From contig NZ_QHKL01000002.1 in the NCBI RefSeq assembly GCF_003947415.1, positions 124,001 through 188,000 on the forward strand: 64,000 bases of DNA, in the 5' to 3' direction. Position 1 is the stretch's first letter. Each line of letters starts with the position of its first letter. Origin of the DNA: Amycolatopsis sp. WAC 01376 (GTDB taxonomy: Bacteria; Actinomycetota; Actinomycetes; Mycobacteriales; Pseudonocardiaceae). Both the position numbers and the translations under genes were made by a program. Shown one piece after another: positions 33,903-41,533 of the stretch. The notes under the pieces were generated by a model, which saw only the letters and a program-made list of their open reading frames with translations, made no database searches and was not told where the DNA came from.

Positions 33903-34598
33903 GTGAGCACACTTGAGGTGAACGAAGTCTTCGTCGGGCGGCCGTCCGTGCTGGGCACGAAGCGCGACGTCCCGGTGTACAGCGCCATTGCGAAATCGCG
34001 GGTGGAGACGCCGTTCTTGAAGCTGGACGAGATCAATCTGGCCGGTGACGATCAGGCCGACCGGAGTGTCCACGGTGGCGTCGACAAAGCGGTTTACGTC
34101 TACCCTTCGACGCACTACGCGGCCTGGTCGGAGCAGGGTTTTCCGGTGGTCGCGGGCGATTTCGGGGAGAACGCGTCGGTGACCGGCGCCGATGAGTACG
34201 ACGTGCGCGTCGGCGATGTCTGGGCTTGGGGAGAGGCGCTGGTCCAGGTCTCTCAGCCGCGGACGCCGTGTTTCAAACTCGCGATGAAGACCGGGCGCAA
34301 GGACGTCATCCCGGCGATGATCGACTCCGGCCGCAGCGGCTGGTACCTGCGCGTGCTTCGGACGGGCGAGGTCCCCACCTCGGGACGGATGACGCTCGAA
34401 GAACGCGATCCGGTGAACCCGACGATCGCCGAGGTGTACGTCGCGTCGTTCACCAACGTCGCCCAGCTGGACGACGACCGCCAGGACGCGTACTGGGCGC
34501 TGCTGGACCGGGTGCTCGCGGCACCGGCGCTTTCCCGGCAGTACCGTGACGGCCTGGAATCGGCGAAACGGCGGCGAGAGGAACGGAATGCCGGTTGA
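33903..34598 (+). CDS. MOSC-domain protein (YiiM-like)
   Basis: 231 residues. The MOSC core shows DQADRSVHGGVDKAVYVYP, VAGDFGENASVTG and PRTPCFKLAMKTG with the conserved Cys that would bind a molybdenum cofactor sulfur. Related YiiM reduces N-hydroxylated compounds. C-terminal helices follow the family 3-alpha domain. GTG 33903 with a leaderless promoter. It overlaps the following TetR gene by 11 bases, so regulator and enzyme form one unit. Confidence 0.88.
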   Translation: MSTLEVNEVFVGRPSVLGTKRDVPVYSAIAKSRVETPFLKLDEINLAGDDQADRSVHGGVDKAVYVYPSTHYAAWSEQGFPVVAGDFGENASVTGADEYDVRVGDVWAWGEALVQVSQPRTPCFKLAMKTGRKDVIPAMIDSGRSGWYLRVLRTGEVPTSGRMTLEERDPVNPTIAEVYVASFTNVAQLDDDRQDAYWALLDRVLAAPALSRQYRDGLESAKRRREERNAG

Positions 34599-35199
34599 CG
34601 GCCGGGTGGCCCGCGGCGACGCGACGAGGCGGATCGTGCTCCGGCGCGCCGTCGACATCGCGTCCGTCGAAGGACTCGACGGGTTGTCACTCGGCAGGCT
34701 CGCCACCGAGCTGGAACTGAGCAAATCCGGGGTGTTCGCGCTGTTCGGTTCCAAGGAGGAACTGCAGCTCGCGGCGGTCGAGACGGCGAGCGCGATCTTC
34801 GCGGAAAACGTCGTCGAGCCGACACTGGAGGTCGAGCAGGGCATCGCCCGGCTGCGCGCGCTGTGCGCGAACTGGCTCGACTACTCGGAACGTCGCGTCT
34901 TCCCGGGCGGTTGTTTCTTCTTCAACGCCGGCGCCGAGTTCGACGCGCGCACCGGCCGGGTCCACGACGCGGTCGCGAAGGCGAGCCGGGGCTTCGCCCA
35001 GTTCATCCGGTCGACTGTCGTCGAGGCGCGGAAGGCGGGGGACCTGCGGGAGTCCGTCGATGTGAACCGGCTGGCCTTCGAACTCCACGCGCTCGGCCGG
35101 GCCGCGAACGCCGATTCGGTGATGTTCGGCGGCACGGAGCCCTACGCGCTGGCTCGCGCCGCGATCACCGCCCGCCTCGACGCCGCGGCCGTGTCATGA
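34588..35199 (+). CDS. TetR-family regulator
   Basis: 203 residues. The HTH spans RRIVLRRAVDIASVEGLDGLS to LELSKSGVFALFGSKEELQL; the middle has VFPGGCFFFNAGAEFDARTG, typical of the TetR_C_16/YxaF-like ligand domain seen beside oxidoreductases. Translationally coupled to the MOSC gene. It probably represses its own operon and the divergent TIGR03086 gene. Its stop codon lies inside the large palindrome at 35191-35247. Confidence 0.88.
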   Translation: MPVDGRVARGDATRRIVLRRAVDIASVEGLDGLSLGRLATELELSKSGVFALFGSKEELQLAAVETASAIFAENVVEPTLEVEQGIARLRALCANWLDYSERRVFPGGCFFFNAGAEFDARTGRVHDAVAKASRGFAQFIRSTVVEARKAGDLRESVDVNRLAFELHALGRAANADSVMFGGTEPYALARAAITARLDAAAVS

Positions 35200-35247
35200 A
35201 AGGGTCGTTCAGGACATTTTTCGTCCTGAACGACCCTTTCATGACAC
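35191..35247. repeat. Perfect 25-base palindrome (terminator-like repeat)
   Basis: Arms 35191-35215 and 35223-35247 are exact inverse complements (core AAGGGTCGTTCAGGAC) around a 7-base loop ATTTTTC. It includes the TetR stop codon and ends 8 bases from the stop of the hexosaminidase gene on the other strand, so it can terminate both. The length and perfection go beyond a normal terminator and suggest a dispersed palindromic repeat. Confidence 0.8.
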
Positions 35248-35254
35248 TCGGGAA

Positions 35255-36835
35255 CTACTTCCAGTCGACCTGCGTGGACCGGTAGAAGTCGATCCCCTGC
35301 TGAACCCACCGCGGGCTCTGCTTCGCCAGCCGGAGCCGATACGCGTCCCAAGTCCGGGAAGCCTTCGGTGACCAGCCGATCTCGGCGTGCCCCGGCAGCC
35401 TCGGGAACGCCATGAACTCGATGTTGTCACTGGTGATCAGCGTTTCCGACCACAGCGGCGCCTCGACGCCGATGACGTTCTTCTCCGACACGCCCTGCAG
35501 ATACGTGGCCGGATCCCAGTCGTAACCGGTCTTGACCTCGATCAGCCCGGCCCAGCTCAGCCCGAGCGGGGTCTGCGGGTGGTACTTCATGTCGAGGTAC
35601 GCCTTGTTCGCGGGCGACATCAGGATCTTGTTGCCGCGCGCCGCGGCCTCGGCCACGTTGGCGTCCGTGCCGGTCGTGCCCCAGAACTGCGGAACGGCCG
35701 AAACCGGCGGTTTCGTTTTGGCGATGTCGTGCCAGCCGGTGATCGTCTTGCCGTACTTCGCGACGATCGGATGCACCTTCGTGGCGAAGGTCTGGTAGTC
35801 CGCCGGGGTGGTCGAGTGGGCCTCGTCGCCGCCGATGTTGATGTACTTCCCAGGGGTGATCGCCGAGAGTTCGCGGATGACGTCGTCGACGAACTTGTAG
35901 GTGATGTCCTTGTTGATGCACAGCGAGCTGTAGCCGACCTCGATGTCGGTGCGCGGCGGCACCGCGACCCCGTCGCAGTTCAGTTCGGCGTAGGAGTGCT
36001 GGGCCGCGTTCGTGTGCCCCGGCATGTCGATTTCGGGAACGATCGTGATGTGCCGCGAAGCCGCGTAGCGCACCAGGTCCTTGTACTGCTCCTGCGTGTA
36101 GTACCCGCCGGGGGCGCCGCCGACGGCCGTCTGCCCGCCAACGGTCGCCAGCTTCGGCCAGCTCTTGATCTCGATCCGCCAGCCCTGGTCGTCGCTCAGG
36201 TGCAGGTGGAGCGTGTTGATCTTGTACTGCGCGATCTGGTCGATGTAGAGCTTGACCTGCGCCGGCGTGAAGAAGTGCCGGGCGACGTCGAGCATCGCCC
36301 CGCGGTAGCCGAAGCGCGGATAGTCGAGCACGGTGCCGCCCGAAACCACCCATGACCGCTTCTGGACGGTCTTCGCCTCGATCGCCGACGGGAACAGCTG
36401 GCGCAGTGTCTGCACTCCGAGGAACAGGCCCTCGTCGGTGTTCGCCTTCAGGGTCACGCCGGAAGAGGAGACCTTGAGCTGGTAGCCCTCGGTGCCGACC
36501 CGGTCGCTCGCGCGACCGGTTTCGAGGGAGATGGCCGGGCCGCCGCCGCGGTGGCCGGTGACGACGGGCAACCGGTAGCCGGTGGCCGGCCGGAGAAGCC
36601 CGGCCAGGTACTCGGCGACCTGCTTGCCTTCGCGGTCGGTGCGGATGACGGTGGCGGGGTTGAGCCGGAAGTTCGCGCGAGGATCGGGCTTCGCGTCGAC
36701 AGGCGCGGGGACGACCTCGGCGACGGTCCGTTCGGCTTTCGCGTGCTGTCCCGCGCTCGCCGTCGCGGGCAGGCCGAACGTCACGAGACTCAGGACGGCC
36801 ACGCCGAGCACGGTTCTGGACAGGCGTTTACTCAT
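35255..36835 (-). CDS. Secreted GH20 beta-N-acetylhexosaminidase
   Basis: 526 residues. A Sec signal (LSRTVLGVAVLSLVTFGLPATASAG) predicts export. A GH20b-like N-domain (about 50-165) precedes the catalytic barrel: YRGAMLDVARHFFT, LHLHLSDDQGWRIEI, IDMPGHTNAA and KYINIGGDEAHS, whose Asp-Glu pair is the catalytic couple. The C-terminal barrel has LSWAGLIEV and GVEAPLWSETL. It releases GlcNAc from chitin oligomers or glycans. A DasR-like site precedes the gene, which ties it to GlcNAc-responsive control. Confidence 0.93.
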   Translation of the reverse strand: MSKRLSRTVLGVAVLSLVTFGLPATASAGQHAKAERTVAEVVPAPVDAKPDPRANFRLNPATVIRTDREGKQVAEYLAGLLRPATGYRLPVVTGHRGGGPAISLETGRASDRVGTEGYQLKVSSSGVTLKANTDEGLFLGVQTLRQLFPSAIEAKTVQKRSWVVSGGTVLDYPRFGYRGAMLDVARHFFTPAQVKLYIDQIAQYKINTLHLHLSDDQGWRIEIKSWPKLATVGGQTAVGGAPGGYYTQEQYKDLVRYAASRHITIVPEIDMPGHTNAAQHSYAELNCDGVAVPPRTDIEVGYSSLCINKDITYKFVDDVIRELSAITPGKYINIGGDEAHSTTPADYQTFATKVHPIVAKYGKTITGWHDIAKTKPPVSAVPQFWGTTGTDANVAEAAARGNKILMSPANKAYLDMKYHPQTPLGLSWAGLIEVKTGYDWDPATYLQGVSEKNVIGVEAPLWSETLITSDNIEFMAFPRLPGHAEIGWSPKASRTWDAYRLRLAKQSPRWVQQGIDFYRSTQVDWK

Positions 36836-36875
36836 GGAGCACCTCCGGTCGGGTACCTGGAGACTCTCTGCTCAT

Positions 36876-36891
36876 AGAGGTATAGACCAAT
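36876..36891 (-). promoter_or_regulatory. DasR-responsive element (dre) candidate
   Basis: AGAGGTATAGACCAAT, compared with the dre consensus A(G/C)TGGTCTAGACCA(G/C)T, matches 13 of 16 positions including GGT..AGACC. It is centred about 48 bases before the hexosaminidase start, a normal place for repression by the GntR-family regulator DasR. Confidence 0.68.
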
Positions 36892-36943
36892 AGGGCAAAC
36901 ACGACAACACCCGATCGGACCAGTACGCCGTGCCGATCACCGG

Positions 36944-38815
36944 TCACCCGCCGCGCAGGACCGCTTTCAAGGCATCGAGAACGCTCGCGTCTTCGATGGT
37001 CGAGGGCACCTGCTCGTCGCGGCCGTCGGCGATCCCGCGCATGGTCTTGCGCAGGATTTTCCCGGAGCGCGTCTTCGGCAACGCGTCCACAATGGACACG
37101 TCACGGAACGCCGCGACCGGCCCGATGTCGCGCCGCACCAGCGCGACCAATTCGGATTTGAGTGTTTCGGCGTCGAAATCCACACCCGACTTCAGCACCA
37201 CGAACCCGCGCGGAAGCTGCCCCTTGAGCTGGTCCCGGACGCCGATCACCGCGCATTCGGCGACGGCGGGGTGGGAGGCGAGTACGGCCTCCATCGAACC
37301 GGTCGAAAGCCGGTGGCCCGCGACGTTGATGACGTCGTCGGTGCGGCCCATGACGAACAGATAGCCGTCTTCGTCGACGTACCCGGAGTCACCCGTCAGG
37401 TAGTGGCCGTCGTACCGCGAAAGGTACGCCTCGCGGTACCGCTCGTCGTCCTGCCACAACGTGGGCAGCGATCCCGGCGGGAGCGGCAGCTTGATGGCGA
37501 TGGCGCCTTCCCGGCCGGCCGGGAGCGGGTCGCCCGCCTGGTCCAGGATCCGCACGTCCCAGCCCGGCACCGGTTTCGTCGCGGAACCGGGTTTGACCGG
37601 CATCGGCTCCAGCCCACGCGGGTTCGCCGCGATCGGCCAGCCGGTCTCGGTCTGCCACCAGTGGTCGATCACCGGCACGCCGAGCTTGTCGTGCGCCCAG
37701 TGATAGGTCTCCGGATCGAGCCGTTCACCGGCCATGAACAACGTCTTGAACTCGCTGAGCTGGTATTTCTCGATTTCGGCCGCGTCAGGGTCGACCTTCT
37801 TGATCGCCCGCAGCGCCGTCGGCGCGGTGAACAACGCCTTCACCCCGTGGTCGGCGATGACCCGCCAGAACGCGCCGGCGTCCGGGGTCCCGACCGGTTT
37901 GCCCTCGTACATGACCGACGTCGCCCCGATGAGGAGCGGCGCGTACACGATGTAGGAATGGCCGACGACCCAGCCGACGTCGGACGCCGTCCACCACACG
38001 TCACCGGGCCCGATGTCGTAGATCGCGCCCATCGACCAGGCCAGCGCGACCGCGTGCCCGCCGGTGTCGCGCACGACGCCCTTCGGCTTCCCCGTGGTGC
38101 CGGAGGTGTACAGGATGTACAGCGGATCGGTGGCGGCGACCGGCACCGGGTCGGCGGGGGAGGCCTTCGCGACCAGTTCGGTCCAGTCCGCGTCGCGCGC
38201 TCCCATCTCGGCGCGAGCACGCTCCCGCTGCAGCACCACGACTTTGTCCGGCTGATGGGCGGTTCCCGCGAGCGCCTCGTCGATGATCGGCTTGTATTCG
38301 ACGACCCGCGCCGGCTCGATCCCGCACGAGGCGGCCACGATGACCTTGGGTTTCGCGTCCTCGATCCGCGCCGCCAGCTCCTTCGGCGCGAACCCGCCGA
38401 ACACCACCGAGTGCACCGCGCCGAGCCGGGCGCACGCGAGCATCGCGACCGCGGCCTCGGGGACCATCGGCATGTACACGATGACGCGGTCGCCCTTCCC
38501 GACACCGAGAGACGCGAGCGCACCGGCGAAGCGCGCGACGTCGTCCAGTAGTTCCGCGTAGGTGAACCGGCGTACCGAATCGGTGACGGGAGAATCCCAG
38601 ATCAGCGCGGTCTGCTCGCCGCGGCCGTCGCGGACATGCCGGTCGAGCGCGTTGAACGCCGTGTTCAGCTCCCCGTCCGGGAACCAGCGGTAGAAGGGCG
38701 CCCTCGACGCGTCGAGGGCCTGCGTCGGCGGACGGGTCCAGTCGATCGCCTGTGCGGCTTCGAGCCAGAAACCCTCCGGGTCTTCGAGGCTCCGCTGATA
38801 CGTCTCGGCGTGCAT
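36944..38815 (-). CDS. PrpE-like propionyl/acetyl-CoA synthetase
   Basis: 623 residues of the acetyl-CoA synthetase family. YTSGTTGKPKGVVRDTGGHA is the adenylation P-loop with the VVRDTGG extension characteristic of PrpE; WWTASDVGWVVGHSYIVYAPL and HWWQTETGWP form the acyl pocket; LPKTRSGKILRKTMR has the catalytic and acetylatable Lys. It activates propionate or another short acid. ATG 38815 with AAGGAG 6 bases upstream is preferred over upstream extensions. Same strand as the hexosaminidase but separated by its promoter. Confidence 0.88.
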   Translation of the reverse strand: MHAETYQRSLEDPEGFWLEAAQAIDWTRPPTQALDASRAPFYRWFPDGELNTAFNALDRHVRDGRGEQTALIWDSPVTDSVRRFTYAELLDDVARFAGALASLGVGKGDRVIVYMPMVPEAAVAMLACARLGAVHSVVFGGFAPKELAARIEDAKPKVIVAASCGIEPARVVEYKPIIDEALAGTAHQPDKVVVLQRERARAEMGARDADWTELVAKASPADPVPVAATDPLYILYTSGTTGKPKGVVRDTGGHAVALAWSMGAIYDIGPGDVWWTASDVGWVVGHSYIVYAPLLIGATSVMYEGKPVGTPDAGAFWRVIADHGVKALFTAPTALRAIKKVDPDAAEIEKYQLSEFKTLFMAGERLDPETYHWAHDKLGVPVIDHWWQTETGWPIAANPRGLEPMPVKPGSATKPVPGWDVRILDQAGDPLPAGREGAIAIKLPLPPGSLPTLWQDDERYREAYLSRYDGHYLTGDSGYVDEDGYLFVMGRTDDVINVAGHRLSTGSMEAVLASHPAVAECAVIGVRDQLKGQLPRGFVVLKSGVDFDAETLKSELVALVRRDIGPVAAFRDVSIVDALPKTRSGKILRKTMRGIADGRDEQVPSTIEDASVLDALKAVLRGG

Positions 38816-39000
38816 CGAATGCTCCTTCGCGCTCGGGTACCGGACCCCATCATGGACTTCCGGCCATGTCGATGCCCGGTGATAACGGCGGGGAGACGCC
38901 CGCGACAACCCGGCAACCCTGTGCGCGCATGGAGCGTCCTAAGCTGGACTAGGGGTAAAAAGGCCGGAAACGGCCTCGACGAGCGAGGGGAGCAGGGTCC

Positions 39001-40773
39001 ATGGGACTAGCGAGCGCGCTGCTTTCGTTCGCACACAGCCTGTTCGGGCCAGGGATCTGGCCAGGGGACTGGGTGTGGGCGACGAGCACCGCGGGAGCGC
39101 TGGTCGCGCTGCTGCCCGCACTGGGAGCGATGGTCGTCGCGATCATCCGCAAAGGCACCGGCAATCGCTACGACATGGTGACCCTGTCCATCTTCGGCGG
39201 GATCGGCGTCGTCGCCGTCTTCCTGCTGCCGTGGCTGCTGGCCACCGGTGTTTCACAGGTCTACCAGGAGGCCGCGTCGTCGAAGTCGGGCGGTAAGTCC
39301 GGCTTCTCCGCCGGCGACCTGTCGACCTTCAACTCCGACTACAGCCCGCTGATCGGCGCGCAGAGCGAGTACCTCGGTCGCGGCCAGAACGTGTACGAGG
39401 TCCTGTTCTATCCGAGCGGGATGCAGCTGAGCTACATCTTCTACCTGATCCTGCTGGTCGGGTTGCCCGCGCTGTCGCTGCTCTTCGTGATGCTGCAGGC
39501 GCGGACCGCGTTCCGCCGCGGACCGAAGTGGCCTTCGCGGTTCTTCTGGATCCCGTTCGTGCTGATGGTGCTGGCGAGCATCGGCATGGGCGCGAACACC
39601 GCCTTGCACTTCTGGCTCGGGTTCCTGCCGTTCAGCGTGCTGGGGCTGATCCCGGTCGCGCTGGTCGGCCCGCCGCCGTGGTCGGTGATCAACCGGCCGG
39701 ACCCTCAGCCCCGGCAGAAGGTCGAGCCGTACCGCCCGGAGCCGCCCGCTCCGAAACCGCAGCAGCAGCTGCCGCCCCCGCCCGCCAAGCAGTACCCGGC
39801 GACCGCGCTGGCGCAGGCGCCCGAACCTCCCGCGCTGGCTGCGGTCCCCGGACCGGTTCCGGCACCTCCGGGTTCCCGCAACTCCGGCGGCGGCCGCTAC
39901 AAGCGCGTCCGGCGGCTCGGCCACGGCGGCTTCGGCACCGTGTGGGAAGCCGTCGACACGCAGCTCAACCGCACGGTCGCGCTTAAGATCGCGCACGCGC
40001 CGGACCGGGACACCGAAGAGCGGATGCAGCGCGAGGCCAGGGCGCTGGCCGTGGTGAACCACCCCAACTGCGTCAAGGTGTACGACCTCGTCGAGGAACC
40101 CGACGGTCTCGCGCTGGTCATGGAGTACCTCGAAGGGCGCTCGCTTGCCGAGATCGTCGACTCGCAGGGGCCGCTCGACGACATCGCCGCCGGACGGCTC
40201 TGGTCGACCATGGCGGGCGCGCTCGCCGCGGCGCACGAGAAGGGTGTGCTGCACCGGGACCTGAAGCCGTCGAACATCATCCTCGACCGCAACGGGCTCG
40301 CTCACCTCATCGACTTCGGCATCGCCCGCAGCCAGGGTGACTCGAAGATGACCGCGACCGGGATGATGATCGGCACGCCGGACTTCGTCGCTCCCGAGCA
40401 GGCGATGGGCTCTGCGGCGAGCCCGGCTTCGGACGCTTGGCAGCTCGCCGCGACGGTCAGCTACGCGCTGTCGGGCCAGCCTCCGCGCGGCACCCGGGAG
40501 ACCCCGATGGCCGCGCTGATGGCCGCCGCCCGTGCCGAACCGGTGTCGAAGCTGCCGAACCGCAGCGCGCACGCGCGGATCCTCATCGCTTCGCTGGACC
40601 AGGAGCCTCGCCGCCGTCCGACGCTCAGCGCCGTGCGGCGCGACGTCGAAGGCTGGCTCGCTCGCGCGGGCAAGTCGCCGGACGGCCCGGTCACCCAGAT
40701 CGTCCCGCGCCGCCCTCCGCAGTCGCAACCGCAGCCCCACCAGCAGCCGCAGCCCCAGCGCCCACCGCGCTGA
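39001..40773 (+). CDS. Membrane Ser/Thr protein kinase with C-terminal kinase domain
   Basis: 590 residues. Residues 1-240 contain about five hydrophobic helices; a Pro/Gln/Ala-rich linker (about 240-295) follows; the kinase domain runs about 300-550 with LGHGGFGTVWEAV (Gly loop), VALKIA (Lys), HRDLKPSNIIL (catalytic loop), LIDFGIARS (DFG) and GTPDFVAPEQAMG (APE). The tail is Pro/Gln-rich. This order is the reverse of PknB-type kinases, in which the kinase comes first and a single TM follows. The ATG has GAGGGGAGC upstream. Target unknown. Confidence 0.9.
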   Translation: MGLASALLSFAHSLFGPGIWPGDWVWATSTAGALVALLPALGAMVVAIIRKGTGNRYDMVTLSIFGGIGVVAVFLLPWLLATGVSQVYQEAASSKSGGKSGFSAGDLSTFNSDYSPLIGAQSEYLGRGQNVYEVLFYPSGMQLSYIFYLILLVGLPALSLLFVMLQARTAFRRGPKWPSRFFWIPFVLMVLASIGMGANTALHFWLGFLPFSVLGLIPVALVGPPPWSVINRPDPQPRQKVEPYRPEPPAPKPQQQLPPPPAKQYPATALAQAPEPPALAAVPGPVPAPPGSRNSGGGRYKRVRRLGHGGFGTVWEAVDTQLNRTVALKIAHAPDRDTEERMQREARALAVVNHPNCVKVYDLVEEPDGLALVMEYLEGRSLAEIVDSQGPLDDIAAGRLWSTMAGALAAAHEKGVLHRDLKPSNIILDRNGLAHLIDFGIARSQGDSKMTATGMMIGTPDFVAPEQAMGSAASPASDAWQLAATVSYALSGQPPRGTRETPMAALMAAARAEPVSKLPNRSAHARILIASLDQEPRRRPTLSAVRRDVEGWLARAGKSPDGPVTQIVPRRPPQSQPQPHQQPQPQRPPR

Positions 40774-40783
40774 CCTGCGAAAA

Positions 40784-40851
40784 GAGAGCAAGGGACCTTT
40801 GCTAGCGTTAGTTAGTGTGCTAACGAACGCCAGCAAAGGTCCCTTGCTCTC
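40784..40851. repeat. 68-base near-perfect palindrome between convergent genes
   Basis: Arms 40784-40815 and 40820-40851 pair over 32 positions with two mismatches around a TGTG loop; the outer 20 bases (core GCAAGGGACCTTTGC) are perfect. It lies just after the kinase stop and touches the lipoprotein stop, so it can serve as a two-way terminator. A 15-base part of one arm recurs inside the SAF-domain gene at 3686-3700. Confidence 0.8.
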
Positions 40852-41421
40852 CTACTCGATGATGACCCAGGTCCCGCCGCGCCAGCCCATGGTGAAGATC
40901 TTGGGATCCCCGTCCATGATCGTCGCCTTCGGCGCGATCGCGTTGGGCGGGATGGTCACTTGGTCGGGCCCCTGGCTCTTCACCTTCGCGCGGTCGACCC
41001 GCGTGGCTTTCAGGTTCTTCAGATCCGCGGGCGTGAACATCTCGAACAACATCGGCGTGAGGCTGCGGCACTCCTTCATCCCGCCGTCGTAGGCGGGCGC
41101 TGAAATCCGGCACACGGTGTCCAGGTCTTTGGCGCCCAGCGCGTGATGGAACTCCTCCATCACGCTCGCGGCGCCGTCCAGCGTGTGAGCCACCGCCCCG
41201 CCGGTGGCGGGCTTGGTGACCGTCCCGGCGGTCGCCGAAGGGGCTGTAGCGCTGGCGCGCGTAGTCGGCGTAGGCGCGCTCGAGCTGCTACTCGGGGCTT
41301 CGGAAGTGCTCGGAACGGCCGAAGTCTGCGGCGACGCGGTCCCCGGTGTCTGCTCTTCGCAGCCCGCGATCAAGAACAAGGCCGCGGCCGCGCAGGCCGC
41401 TCCGAGCGGTCGGATCGTCAT
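40852..41421 (-). CDS. Putative lipoprotein
   Basis: 189 residues. The N-terminal signal ends in the lipobox LIAGC at residues about 17-21, so the mature protein should be lipid-anchored outside the membrane. A Ser/Thr/Pro-rich linker of about 50 residues is followed by a small domain with VMEEFHHALGAKDLDTVCRIS and MKECRSLTPMLFEMF, containing two Cys that may form a disulfide. Fold and role are unknown. The Thr-rich linker is a plausible target of the Pmt mannosyltransferase encoded next to it. Confidence 0.75.
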   Translation of the reverse strand: MTIRPLGAACAAAALFLIAGCEEQTPGTASPQTSAVPSTSEAPSSSSSAPTPTTRASATAPSATAGTVTKPATGGAVAHTLDGAASVMEEFHHALGAKDLDTVCRISAPAYDGGMKECRSLTPMLFEMFTPADLKNLKATRVDRAKVKSQGPDQVTIPPNAIAPKATIMDGDPKIFTMGWRGGTWVIIE

Positions 41422-41533
41422 GATGCCCCCTGTCGGACTGCTGTTGACCAGGGGAGAGTAACAACTCCCGTCCAAGTGTCACACTTGAATCGGGAAAGTC
41501 AGCCTGCGATCCAGGCCGCAGGACAGCTGAGGA

